Shown: positions 43,302-53,479 of the stretch, one piece after another
How the letters are laid out: every line of letters starts with the position of its first letter
How positions within the stretch are numbered: the first letter of the stretch is position 1
NCBI RefSeq assembly: GCF_027579695.1
Contig: NC_083587.1
Location: 56,249,738 to 56,313,737 of the forward strand
Reading direction: 5' to 3'
Source: Neoarius graeffei
Lineage: Eukaryota; Chordata; Actinopteri; Siluriformes; Ariidae
Length of the DNA stretch: 64,000 bases
Translations under genes and position numbers: made by a program
Notes under the pieces: model-generated
The model's input: only the letters and a program-made list of their open reading frames with translations
The model's database searches: none
What the model was told of the DNA's origin: nothing

Positions 43302-44018
43302 GCCACAGCAATAATTACAGATCCACAGGACAAAGAACAGGAGGAACAACATATACAGCACGCACTGAAGGCATGTCAATATCCACAATGGGCAATATCC
43401 AAAGGGGTGGAACAGGTTAAGAACAACAAAACACAGAAGAAAGAGAAAAAACAAACTAACAAACAAGAACACAGGGGAGTAGTTACATTACCATACATCA
43501 GGGGAATAACTGAACGCATTCAAAGAGTAATGAGGAAACGCAACATTAACACACCTGTCAAACCACACACAACACTCCGTCAGATCCTGGTTCACCCCAA
43601 AGACAGAATACATCCGGACAACAGATGCAACACCATATATGAGATTCCATGTAAATTATGCAATAAAACATACATTGGGGAGACAGGAAGGAGTTTCAAC
43701 ACAAGAAAACATGAACATAAGAAAGAGTGCGAAAAGGAGACAGCTATAAGACAAACCCGAACAATAAAAGAAAAGGCACAACAGGAAAATTATATGTCAG
43801 CTATAACAGATCACTGTAAAAGGGAAAATCACATTATGGACTGGGGGAATGCCAGAGTCATCCGCACAGAAGATAACAAACATCAGCGCTGGATCAGGGA
43901 GGCCATAGAGATCCGTAAGCGAAGCCCGAGGACCATCAACCGGGATGAGGGAGCATTCATGCTCTCCCATACCTGGAGTGACATCTTGCAGGGGACGAAC
44001 AGACAGTATAAGGCGTGA
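43302..44018 (+). pseudogene. Penelope GIY-YIG endonuclease, C-terminal part of the polyprotein
   Basis: Open for 238 codons to TGA at 44016, but no start ATG: the frame is entered from the rearranged 5' junction. After a linker (EEQHIQHALKACQYPQWAIS and a lysine-rich run) comes LPYIRGITERIQRVMRKRNI, then the nuclease. The GIY-YIG equivalent is TIYEIPCKLCNKTYIGETGR, with catalytic R in GRSFNTRKHEHKK, a later ENYMSAITDHCKRENHIMDW segment and the acidic residue in WIREAIEIRKR. The CKLC pair is the zinc-knuckle-like insertion of this clade. In the family this domain nicks target DNA for retrotransposition. The catalytic motif itself looks intact. Confidence 0.88.
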
Positions 44019-44105
44019 CCGACCTGTCAAACCAGACAGGAAGGCCACGCCTTCAGAAACAGCAGCTGATAAAAGATGCGTCACCAATTAACATCCGGTG
44101 ACACT

Positions 44106-44140
44106 CTGAGGAAGACGGAAGTTGTACGTCGAAACATGTC
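44106..44140 (+). ncRNA. Hammerhead-ribozyme-like core in the Penelope 3' region
   Basis: Core ctgagga (CUGANGA), short stem II gacg/cgtc (44114-44117; 44127-44130) with one unpaired A before it, then GAA, and a minimal stem III ac-at-gt closing before C at 44140. Stem I pairing with the flanks is weak (2 bp certain). The identical 35 nt occurs inverted at 43044-43078. Penelope elements are known to carry such ribozymes; activity of this copy is unproven. Confidence 0.55.
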
Positions 44141-44519
44141 AGGTAAACAAACCCAAAAATTAGATGTCTGATAAAAAAGAGAAAAAAAAAAACTAGCTAT
44201 ATTTAATATAAGACATAATGAACGTAATCGAAAGATATATAGAATAGTCTTTATTGTCCCAAAGGGATATTTGTTTTCACATCAGACAAGTCAATGTTAT
44301 CAGGTTCAGCATTAATCAGATCTTTGTGACTCACATCTCATAAACAAGTACATACATACTGTACATAAACACCATTTACATATACACCTCCACATACTTC
44401 CACATACATATACACATATACTCCTAGCTCCTACATACACCCCCATACTTTCACCAACCCTCCCCATTTACCCAGCTATGCCACCATACATACATTCATT
44501 GCCCCACATACAACACATA

Positions 44520-46140
44520 CAGTTGAAACCGTATATTTACATACACTTTAGGAAAAGACACAATCTTTTTTTTTTTCTCATAGTCAGACATGAAATCAGA
44601 CACTCACTTTAACTTTTTCATGTCTGTCTGAATATTTAAAATTATTTCAATGTACTTAATGCCAAATTAATCAGAGAAGGAGTTTTTTATTCAATATTTT
44701 AATTGCTTTTATCAAATCAGAAGTTTACATACACTTCATCAGTACTTGGTACAATTGCCCTTAAACTGTCTGACTTGGGTCAAACGTTTTGGATAACCTT
44801 CAACAAGCTTTGCACAATACTTGACAGGAATTTTGGCCCATTCCTCTTGACAGAACTGGTATAACTGGGCCATATTTTTTGGCTGCTTTGCATGCACATG
44901 TCGTTTCAGCTCTGCCCACAAATGCTCAATAGGGTTGAGGTCGGGGCTTTGTGATGGCCACTCCAAAACATTGACTTTGTTGTCATCAAGCCATTTTTTG
45001 ACCAGTTTGGCGGTGTGCTTCGGGTCATTGTCCATTTGGAAGACCTATTTGCGGCCAAGCTTTAACTTCCTGGCAGATGCTTTCAGGTGTTGGTTCAGTA
45101 TCTCCACATACTGTTCCTTCTTCATTACTCCATTGATTTTGTGAAGTGCACCAGTACCTCCTGCAGCAAAACAACCCCACAACATGATGCTGCCTCCGCC
45201 ATGTTTCACTGTTGGTATGGTGTTGTTAGGATTGTAAGCGTCTCCTTTTTTTCTCCAAACATATCGTTGTTGATTATGGCCAAACAGCTCAATTTTAGTT
45301 TCATCCGACCACAAGACATGTCTCCAAAAATTGAGATCCTTTCCCCTGTGTTCATTTGCAAACTGTAATCTGGCCTGTTTATGTTTGTGTTGGAGTAATG
45401 GCTTTCTCCTGGCAGAGTGGCCTTTCAGCCCATGTTGGTGCAGAACTCGTTTCACCGTGGACAGTGACACACTCTTACCAGCTTCAGCCATCATCTTCAC
45501 GAGGTCCTTTGCATTCATTCTTGGGTTCTTACGCACAGCACTGACCAGAACCCGCTCATCTCTGGGACTCAGAATCCGTCTCCTTCCTGTGCGGTATGAT
45601 GGCTCGACATTCCCACATTGTTTATACTTTCGTATAATGGTTTGACCTGAAGACCGTGGCACCTTCAGGCTTCTTGAAATTTCCCCCAAAGATGAGCCAG
45701 ACTTGTGCAAGTTAACCATTCTTAGTCTGAAATCTTGATCAATTTCTTTAGATTTACCCATGTTGTGTACAAGGAAGCACTGTGTTTGAGGTGTTCCTTA
45801 AAATACAATCACAGGTGTGTGTCTCAAATTAATTCAAATGTTGCCAATTAACCTATCAGAAGCTTCCAAAGACATGACATCATCATCTGGGCGTTCCTAC
45901 ATTGTTTAAAGGCACACAAACTGCAGTGTATGTAAACTTCTGATTTGATAAAAGCAATTAAAATATTGAATAAAAAACTCCTTCTGTGATTAATTTGGCA
46001 TTAAGTACATTGAAATAATTTTAAATATTCAGACAGACATGAAAAAGTTAAAGTGAGTGTCTGATTTCATGTCTGACTATGAGAAAAAAAAAAAGATTGT
46101 GTCTTTTCCTAAAGTGTATGTAAATATACGGTTTCAACTG
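44520..46140 (-). mobile_element. Sleeping Beauty-like Tc1 transposon
   Basis: TA at 44518-44519 and 46141-46142. The outer terminus cagttgaaaccgtatattta differs from salmonid-type Tc1 ends by a few bases. Inner direct repeats lie at about 44711-44740 (tcagaagtttacatacactt) and inverted at about 45921-45950, giving the IR/DR structure of this family. Both long inverted repeats (about 215 bp) look almost identical, which suggests a young copy. Length 1,621 bp. Confidence 0.95.
44739..45761 (-). pseudogene. Sleeping Beauty-type transposase with one internal stop
   Basis: From ATG 45761 (MGKSKEIDQDFRLRMVNLHK) the frame is 340 codons, the family length, interrupted only by TAG at 45045-45047 (codon 239). 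Family members have tryptophan here, so a single TGG-to-TAG change is the simplest explanation. Paired-like domain: first helix bundle (SGSSLGEISRSLKVPRSS), GRRR hook, and second subdomain (NAKDLVKMMAEAGKSVSLST). Catalytic residues present: D in VLWSDETKIEL, D in [13 protein letters not shown] in [13 protein letters not shown]; glycine-rich strip [19 protein letters not shown]. The truncated product would keep DNA binding but lose two catalytic residues, so it could repress a full-length relative. Confidence 0.95.
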
Positions 46141-46900
46141 TATCTTCACTCATACTCCACCTCCACATTCCCTAATGTCACCATATTCAAGCATTTTTTT
46201 TATACCAAGTATTTTCCCTTCCAGCCCCCTGAGCATATAGCCCCACACTCAGCACCCCCACCCTCCCTCCCTCCACAGTTCAACTCCCTTCCTTTTCCGC
46301 ATGAGGGGTGTATATTTGTCACAAAACTTTGTTTAATGCAGTGATCGCTGAGGAAACAAAACTTTTCTTGAAATGTGCTTTTTTCCAGTCCAGGGCTCTA
46401 TATCTGTGGCCAGATGGAAGAAGGATGAAGAACCGGTTCAGAGGGTGGTCAGGGCTGCTTGCTATTGTGCAGGCTAGACGTGTGATGGCTGTGTCATTTG
46501 CTTCAGTGAGGCTGGGGGTTGGGAGATGTATTATCTTGGATGCTAAATTGGAGATTTTAATAAGCTTGTTCTTGCTGGTGACAGTTAATATATTAAAGAA
46601 ACAGGGGGAGCAATAGAGTAGAAGGGGTTGGATGATGCTCTTGTATAGTAGCAGAAGAAGATGGGGGGCAACAGACAGTGATTTTAGTTTGCGTATGATA
46701 TACAGTCTCTGGTGTGCACGTTTCTGTGTGATGGTAACATGTTCATTGAAGTTTAATTTGTCAATTGTGAGACCAAGGTATTTGAAAGTACTGACCTGTT
46801 CGAATAGTTGACCGTGAATGGAAATATGAGTAAATCCAGAGGGTGGTGTTGATGCATAGATGACCAGTTCTTTTGTTTTGTCGACGTTGAGTTGGAGGTA

Positions 46901-47252
46901 GGGCGGCACGGTGGTGTAGTGGTTAGCGCTGTCGCCTCACAGCAAGAAGGTCCGGGTTCGAGCCCCGTGGCCGGCGAGGGCCTTTCTGTGCGGAGTTTGC
47001 ATGTTGTCCACGTGGGTTTCCTCTGGGTGCTCCGGTTTCCCCCACAGTCCAAAGACATGCAGGTTAGGTTAATTGGTGACTCTAAATTGACCGTAGGTGT
47101 GAATGGTTGTCTGTGTCTATGTGTCAGCCCTGTGATGACCTGGCGACTTGTCCAGGGTGTACCCCGCCTTTCGCCCATAGTCAGCTGGGATAGGCTCCAG
47201 CTTGCCTGCGACCCTGTAGAAGGATAAAGTGGCTAGAGATAATGAGATGAGA
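46901..47252 (+). mobile_element. V-SINE with 13-bp target duplication, inside the LINE ORF
   Basis: Full length. Target duplications tgagttggaggta lie at 46888-46900 and 47253-47265, exact. It splits the LINE reading frame at YLQLN. Confidence 0.95.
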
Positions 47253-47934
47253 TGAGTTGGAGGTAATTGTCAGAGCACCACTGTGCAAAGTCTGTGATGG
47301 ACTGGTGGTAAGCTGTGATGGAGTTATTTTCTGACTAATCTGACAATGGCTGTGTCATCTGCATATTTATAGTAAGTGGTGTTGGGTATTGAGTTTTGGC
47401 AGTCATTTGTGTAAAGTGTGAACAGAAATGGACTGAGAACGCAACCTTGTGGAGCACCCGTGTTGGTAATAATGGTAGATGATGTTGTTGTCCCAATTTT
47501 CACTGTCTGTGGCCTGTTGCTGAGAAAGTTGTAAATCCAATGGATAAGGGGAGGGATGATGTTCAGATGCTGTAATTTCTTGATTAGTTGATGGCGTATT
47601 GAATGCGGAACTGAAGTCAACAAACAGAACTGAGGCAAAATTATGAGGAGTCTGAAGGTGATGAAGGAGAGAGTGGAGAAGGCATGCCACTGCATCCTCT
47701 GTCCCCCTTTTTGGCCTGTATGCAAATTGATATGGATCCAGTTGTATGCTAACGGTTGGTAAGATGAGGTGCAATATGATTTTTTCCATGCATTTCATAA
47801 CTATTGATGTCAATGCAACTGGGCGGAAGTGGTTGGGTTCTGAGGGACGTGGTTTCTTGGGAACAGGTATAATGGTTGAAGTTTTCCAAAGAGTGGGTAT
47901 TATTGCTGTCCTGTAGGATTCTAGCAGGTTTCAT

Positions 47935-48330
47935 TCATTTGGTTCGATAGCATGCAATATTATTAGCATATCGCTTAGCCTACGTGTATTACGTCACTCT
48001 ACCCAATGGAGAATGAGCGTTGAATATGGTTTACGATATTGTATGGTTGTCAAGACAACATGGCGTCACAGACGTAAAACTTCCACACTGTAACAGTTTG
48101 TAAACCAACATGGCCGCCAGGTTTGCTTTGTTAAACACGGAACATTTTGAAAGAGAAAGACGCCTTGAACACCTGAAATGAATGTGTATAAATAATATTG
48201 GCTGGCTTTTATTCATGTTCTATCAGATATATTCCATTCAGCTACTCCTCTTCGACTCGTTCAATATCATGCTAGCTGAATGGAATAGATCTGATATACC
48301 ACTCAACACCAGCCAATATTATTAGCTCAT
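47935..48330 (+). mobile_element. Crypton-like repeat, copy E
   Basis: Here the family reads on the + strand: promoter-like segment 47935-48100 (atattattagcatatcgctt; caagacaacatgg), ATG at 48111 with MAARFALLNTEHFERERRLE, stop after HLK. A palindromic end follows (ccattcagctactcctcttc; ctagctgaatggaata). It joins two features seen separately in copy B (the MAARF start and the EHLK block). Confidence 0.65.
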
Positions 48331-48830
48331 CTGGCTGACAGGTCATGAGTTTATGCCATCATGTGTTGTCCGTCGTCCACATTTCACGAAAATCGCTTCT
48401 TCTCCATCAGTTCTTCATCGATTTTTGTTCTTTTTGGCAGGAAGGTAGATCTGCCTGGGGTGCATATAGCTTCTACCCAAGTTTGCATAATTGTAATTAA
48501 TAATTGCGATATGGAGTAATTAAGCCCTAACGAGCAGTTTCCACACACACATCGCTTTTTCTCCCTCAGTTCTTCACCAATTTTGATTCTTTCTGGCGTG
48601 AAGGTAGGGGTACCCAGGGTGCATATAACTTCTACCCAGATTTAATTTCTCACGGGGCAGGAGTGAGTTACGCCGTCATTGACGGTCTCGTTTAAATAGT
48701 CTCTAAGACCGAGACGATAAAATTCTAGCATTTCGGACCCAACCTTGCACAGGGTCATAAGGGCAAAGAAAGACGTCTGTTTGTTCGGGTGAAGTGAGAG
48801 CAAAATCTAATTTAGAATAGATAAATTTGT
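48331..48830. repeat. Non-coding repeat with an internal 90-bp direct duplication
   Basis: Two diverged copies of a block (cgctt..tctcc.tcagttcttca ... ggtgcatataacttctaccca) begin near 48393 and 48561. It resembles widespread fish DNA repeats of the type also seen at 50060-50218. No ORF. Confidence 0.5.
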
Positions 48831-48844
48831 GATGAAATACAGTA

Positions 48845-49213
48845 GGCGGCACGGTGGTGTAGTGGTTAGCGCTGTCGCCTCACAGCAAGAAGGTCCGGGT
48901 TCGAGCCCCGTGGCCGGCAAGGGCCTTTCTGTGCGGAGCTTGCATGTTCTCCGTGTCTGCGTGGGTTTCCTCCGGGTGCTCCGGTTTCCCCCACAGTCCA
49001 AAGACATGCAGGTTAGGTTAACTGGTGACTCTAAATTGACCGTAGGTGTGAATGTGAGTGTGAATGGTTGTCTGTGTCTATGTGTCAGCCCTGTGATGAC
49101 CTGGCGACTTGTCCAGGGTGTACCCCGCCTTTCGCCTGTAGTCAGCTGGGATAGGCTCCAGCTTGCCTGCGACCCTGTAGGACAGGATAAAGAGGCTAGA
49201 GATAATGAGATGA
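48845..49213 (+). mobile_element. V-SINE with 14-bp target duplication
   Basis: Full length. Target duplications gatgaaatacagta lie at 48831-48844 and 49214-49227, exact. It lies 140 bp upstream of the first immunoglobulin exon. Confidence 0.95.
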
Positions 49214-49355
49214 GATGAAATACAGTACTGTGGATATTAAAACGATGAATAATAACAGCAGGTGCTAGTAATTTATCCAATATTTAAAGTAAATCGATAT
49301 TAAAATGTGTATCAAATTGAAGATATTTTTCTTCTAAATCACTCTTTTTCCTCAG

Positions 49356-49700
49356 CACTTCCTCTGACATCATGTCAGGACCTGGTGCCCATTCAGTTCC
49401 AGAGCTCCCCTGTGCAAGTGGCGACAGGAAAAAATGCTGTGTTTACAGTGCAGACCATCTCCAATATCTTCTCCATCACGTGGCTCGCTCCCAGAGGAGA
49501 CACTCTGGGCCAGTGGATCAACAACCAGGCTGTGATTAATCCGATCGCCCAGTACCTTGACAGAGTTAGCATCAGTGCCACCCAGCTCACGATCCGCAGC
49601 AGCCAACTCAGCGATGCTGGAAACTACACGGTCACTGTAACACCGTTCGCTACCACTGGACTGGCCACCAACTCGCTCTCTGTCGCTTTGCTGGTTTACG
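49356..49700 (+). CDS. Immunoglobulin V-like exon of a CEACAM-like receptor
   Basis: The acceptor (ctctttttcctcag) ends at 49355 and the donor gtaagg begins at 49701. 345 bp, phase 1 at both ends, the rule for immunoglobulin-domain exons. The domain has the V-type layout: strand B NAVFTVQT, core tryptophan in FSITWLA, RVSIS and LTIRSSQLSDAGNYTVTV. Both canonical disulphide cysteines are replaced by valine (FTV; YTV), a feature of CEACAM and HEPACAM N-terminal domains. One cysteine remains near the start (LTSCQ). Predicted role: membrane-distal adhesion domain of a type I surface protein. The leader exon was not found. CEACAM versus HEPACAM-type cannot be settled from this exon alone. Confidence 0.85.
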
Positions 49701-49817
49701 GTAAGGAAATGCTATAAATATGAGCTAATACTAAAATATGATATAATAAAATGTGTTCAGTTTCTTTAGAGCTGAAGAGTTACAAAAAGAAATAAGGTGT
49801 TAAAATGAAACAAAATG

Positions 49818-49999
49818 GGGGGCGTCGTGGCTCAGGTGACTAAGGCGCCATACCATAAATCCGGGGACCCGGGTTTGATTCCGACCTGAGGTCATTTCCC
49901 GATCCCTCCCCGTCTCTCTCTCCCGATCATTTCCTGTCCTGTCTCTACACTGTCCTATCCAATAAAGGTGAAAAAGCCCCCAAAAAAATCTTAAAAAAA
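49818..49999 (+). mobile_element. tRNA-derived SINE of a second family with 16-bp target duplication
   Basis: A box tggctcaggtgactaaggcg, B box gggtttgattccgac, then tctctctcccgatcatttcc, aataaaggtgaaaaagcccc and an A-rich tail. Target duplications (aaaatgaaacaaaatg) lie at 49802-49817 and 50000-50015, exact: a young insertion. Confidence 0.92.
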
Positions 50000-50049
50000 A
50001 AAATGAAACAAAATGATTTTTTAAAAATTATTTATTTATTTTTAATTTT

Positions 50050-50218
50050 TAAATTTTTTTATTATCCCCCGCTGGCTGAAAGGCCCGAAGGGGGATTATG
50101 TTGTGGCGATGTCCGTCCGTCCTGGGAAGGGTGCTCACTTTCTGAAATCAACTCCTCTCACAATTTTTGGAGGAATTTCACGAAACTTGACAGGATTCTT
50201 TCTTGTATATCGGTAATA
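50050..50218 (+). repeat. Fish DNA repeat, left part (continues after the nested element)
   Basis: ccgaagggggattatgttgt and gcgatgtccgtccgtcctgg are typical of a dispersed fish repeat. Its continuation (cggtaatacgcttatttca; ttgccagcgggggatattgt) is at 51100-51119 and 51496-51570, so both the 50219 element and the V-SINE are insertions in it. Confidence 0.65.
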
Positions 50219-51099
50219 TAGCCTAGTAAACTAGACCCACCCGCCTAGCAGCCAAAAATATTTTTTGCCTAGCGAGTGGGTCTAGCCTCGCACCATATAA
50301 ACAAAAACACCCCGGGCATCAAATCGTGCCCGCCAATCACAACGCAAGGTTTTTGTTTGGATTCTTTGGGCGGGCTTTTGTAGGAGTGACGACAAAGCTG
50401 CACTACGCTGGAGAAAGCGCAGCAGGAAAGATGGCTACGGCTAGTGAACAGCGTGCGTTTGACTCCGCTTTGGAATCAGTTTTAGAAGAATTAGACTTGG
50501 AGTTTTCGTTGAAACATGAGCAGGAAGAGGCTCTCCGCTCATTCCTTTTCAAGAAGGACGTTTTCGCTGTTTTGCTGACCGGCTATGGCAAAAGTCTGAT
50601 CTACCAGCTGGCTCCGCTCGTAGCCAAAAGGATGGGCTAGTTTGTGCAGTACGAAGAATTAATAAACAGCTTTGAAACATTACTTTTTGATTGTTTCTTA
50701 TTTTCCCGTTATTTTAAATTTAAGGGAAATTATTTCACCAAACACCACTAAATAAAAACTCTCAAACAGTTTAAGCAAACCCTTGAAAAACACTTGGAAA
50801 AAAATGTGTATGTGGTACAGACTCCAAACTTGTGGTCATTATCTCCAAACTTCTTAATATCTAGAACCTGTTTATTAATTAATACGCATTTTGAAAAATT
50901 ACTTATTTCAAGGCCTCCCCCACTGCTTTCTGTCGCTCTGACTACGTCACAGTCACTGTTGCGCTGATTGGTCAGAGCGTTGGTCTATACGCACAGAGAC
51001 AGTTTGAAAGACAGCGGTTTGTTCCTCCCACCCACTTCGGAAATGTCTACGGATCGAGGCCAGACTAAATATTCACATTTAGTCTGGCTTGCCAGGCTA
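50219..51099 (+). mobile_element. Non-autonomous DNA element carrying a helicase fragment
   Basis: Termini tagcctagtaaactagac (left) and, inverted, tagcctggcaagccagac (right). A 9-bp duplication tcggtaata lies at 50210-50218 and 51100-51108. Each end has a subterminal hairpin: ctagacccac/gtgggtctag (50231-50240; 50276-50285) and gccagactaaat/atttagtctggc (51059-51070; 51077-51088). A 9-bp duplication is typical of Mutator-like elements, which are also known to carry host gene fragments; that assignment is inference. Confidence 0.78.
50431..50640 (+). CDS. RecQ-like helicase N-terminal fragment (motif 0 and Walker A)
   Basis: From ATG 50431 (good context, aagatgg) 69 codons: MATASEQRAFDSALESVLEE, FSLKHEQEEALRSFLFKKDV, then FAVLLTGYGKSLIYQLAPL and stop TAG. 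The Q...AL spacing and GYGKSLIYQL match motifs 0 and I (ATP-binding lysine) of RecQ-type SF2 helicases, where the usual form is LPTGYGKS. Here P is L. Everything after motif I, including DEAH, is absent. An AATAAA lies 20 bp after the stop (50661). It may be a captured gene piece in a transposon or the truncated protein of a helicase-bearing transposon family. Helicase activity is impossible for this fragment. Confidence 0.72.
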   Translation: MATASEQRAFDSALESVLEELDLEFSLKHEQEEALRSFLFKKDVFAVLLTGYGKSLIYQLAPLVAKRMG

Positions 51100-51119
51100 T
51101 CGGTAATACGCTTATTTCA

Positions 51120-51495
51120 TCTCATTTCATCTCATTATCTCTAGCTGCTTTATCCTGTTCTACAGGGTCGCAGGCAAGCTGGAGCCTATCCCAGCTGACT
51201 ATGGGTGAAAGGCGGGGTACGCCCTGGACAAGTCGCCAGGTCATCACAGGGCTGACACATAGACACACAACCATTCACACTCACATTCACACCTACGGTC
51301 AATTTAGAGTCACCAGTTAACCTAACCTGCATGTCTTTGGACTGTGGGGGAAACCGGAGCACCCGGAGGAAACCCACGCGGACACGGGGAGAACATGCAA
51401 ACTCCGCACAGAAAGGCCCTCGCCGGCCACGGGGCTCGAACCCGGACCTTCTTGCTGTGAGGCGACAGCGCTAACCACTACACCACCGTGCCGAC
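51120..51495 (-). mobile_element. V-SINE with 12-bp target duplication
   Basis: Reverse-oriented, full length. Target duplications acgcttatttca lie at 51108-51119 and 51496-51507. Confidence 0.94.
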
Positions 51496-51729
51496 ACGCT
51501 TATTTCAATTTTGTTCAATTCAGTCGCATTTTACCAGAGATATGGCCTAGTTGCCAGCGGGGGATATTGTGCTCTCAGAGCACTCGTGTGTGTTTTTTTT
51601 TTTTTTAACTGTCTTTTTAAGTTTTATTACCTCCCATCTGGAGGGAAACCATCAAAACAACTTTTGAAGTTTGGTTAATATTACACACACCGCTAATCAT
51701 TACACCGTTAGTAACGAAATGTTACAGTC

Positions 51730-52810
51730 CAGTGTCGGCTGGTGGTCTTTGAAATAGTGGAGGCTCAGTTTTAGGTCTACATGATAAAATTGTTCAATTA
51801 TTTGCCAGTTTGTTGTTGTTTATATCTGTATTGTCCTGTGTTCTACTCTGACTCTGCCAAGTAAACTTAAAGGAGGACTGAAGTCATTTTTAAACTTGCT
51901 TTCTTTCTTAATTAACGTGTTCTTCAATTACGTTTTCGGTTTTAGTAACCTTATATCGTGACTCGTATTGGCAACTAATTGCAATTAAATATTATACTTA
52001 TCGGCCTATTCGGTTTTTAGCCGTGTTGAATTTAGTTCGTTTGGTCCACGGCAGGCGTCGCTTATCCACACGATCTTCACGAGACTTGTGCGAGACTTCG
52101 AAACGTCAAGTGTCAGCCAGGTGTCAGTGCCGCCATTTTGAAAACTGTTTTCCAAACGAAATATTGCGCAAAAATGAGTTTAAATGACGATTACTGCCGA
52201 CTTTTTTTCAAACTTTCCCGATTGCTATCAAAACAAACACAACTTCCGGCTTGATTACATCAGCGTTCGAAAGAGGGCGTGCGCGTCTTCTGATAACGTT
52301 GGCAGATGTTGGTCACTTTGATTTCCGCTGTACGTTTTACTTCCGTCCTACGATGTCTTGCGCAGGTCTCAACGAATCTCGTTTACGCCCATTGCTTTGA
52401 CATATGGACTGATATATTACATATATTTCAAACACTCATAACTTGCTATAGCAGCGACAAAATAGCGATCAAAAATACATTCCGATATTTAATAAAATAA
52501 GAGAAATAGAATTTTGATCATAAAAAAATTTTGCCTTCAGTTCTCCTGTAAACATGCACATGAACTTCAGTGTTCATTACTTTTCTCATGCCTTTTGTAT
52601 GCCCTGTCAAAGTTGGCCGAATCTCCAAAACCCGGTTTTGAACAAATAATCCATTCCTGGGATAGTCTCATGAAGAGACGAGACCAACAGGAGATTCTCT
52701 TGGTCAAAGCGCTCCCAGTTAACCAGTTTACTTTGTCATACCAAGACAGCTGAAATGACCGATTGTGTGTCCCTGACTTTTGAATTAAATCCATCTTGGG
52801 CATCAGTCTG
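51730..52810 (-). mobile_element. hAT (ZMYM1-like) relic, antisense
   Basis: 51730 begins cagtgtcggctggtggtctt, matching the inverted 3' terminus of the hAT at 27688-32251. The - strand frame 52803-52567 contains DLIQKSGTHNRSFQLSWYDK and VNWLTGS, then after frame damage KPGFGDSANFDRAYKRHEKS, both in ZMYM1-like transposases. The other terminus and the target duplication were not found. Confidence 0.72.
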
Positions 52811-53479
52811 ACCTGTTGTTTAATTTTGAGCCTTTCCTTTTAAGGAAGAGCATCAGAATCAGGTCAACAACATGAGCAATATTTGCCAGTTTGCAGAGCT
52901 AGACTTCCTCTCCATTGCCTTGCTTAAAATAAACAGCCTTTACTGAATTGAAACGAAAGCAAGTCACAAACTCCTATATTTACAACTTTATTTACAGGGT
53001 ATACAAATGGAAACAGGAACTGTATACTCATCGGAAAAGAGCGAGAATGAGCAGCAGCTCGTCTCACCACTTCACATGACTGACTGAGCTTGAATCCCTC
53101 TAATGGGATGTATCATTTTAAAACACTGTCAGTCAAAAGAGATTTAAGAGTTCCTCCAAGCCCCGCGTCCGGTCCCGCCTTACTGTCTCCATAGACCCCT
53201 AGTGAACCCAGGCGTCGGGAAATTATGTTTTAAAAGCATATTGTCCAGTAAACGTCTAGCTTTGCTGCACTAAGATCAAAGCATATCCTGTTGTGGCATT
53301 CAACTACAGAGATGCTGAGAATCAGTGCGTTTTTGATGGGTTGTGTTTCCATGGGGGGGATCACGTTATCAGGTTTTGACAACCAGCGAGAAATGACTGC
53401 TGAATGAACCAGCCGTAAAGCTGAGCACTTTCTAGCACAAAATATCAATTTGGAGTAAGAGAGTTAAGTAGTGTAAATA

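Larger units (their letters stand above)
42985..44197 (+). mobile_element. Penelope-like retroelement, 5'-truncated, with inverted ends
   Basis: Arms 42985-43235 and 43949-44197 are inverted copies of about 250 bp with few differences. The right arm is the true 3' end of the element (end of the coding frame plus 3' region); the left arm is its inverted duplicate. Between them, 43257-43302 is a direct duplicate of 43866-43911 (gaagataacaaacatcagcg...), after which the coding frame starts abruptly. The layout fits the complex terminal rearrangements known for Penelope-like elements. No reverse transcriptase domain remains. Confidence 0.88.
44237..47934 (-). pseudogene. Reverse-oriented CR1/Rex1-group LINE, 5'-truncated
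   Basis: On the - strand: fragments of reverse transcriptase from 47934 (PVALTSIVMKCMEKII; DPYQFAYRPKRGTEDAV; LFVDFSSAFNT; TGAPQGCVLSPFLFTLYTND; catalytic YADD near 47365). The V-SINE at 46901-47252 cuts it, and it continues (NVDKTKELVIYA; FKYLGLTIDKL; LLPSGHRYRALDWKKAHFKK). The 3' end is near 44240 (ccctttgggacaataaagac). Frameshifts near 47640 and 47330 and a stop near 47330 disable it. The 3' untranslated region hosts the Sleeping Beauty-like element. It abuts a Crypton-like repeat at 47935 where the 5' part is lost. Confidence 0.88.

Noticed and set aside
49370-49606. Open frames on the - strand of the immunoglobulin exons
   Set aside because: They are shadows of the + strand exons, which have splice sites, phase agreement and domain motifs.
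51730-52810. Complete hAT element with both ends
   Set aside because: Only one terminus and transposase fragments were found. I could not find the second end or an 8-bp duplication, so it is listed as a relic.
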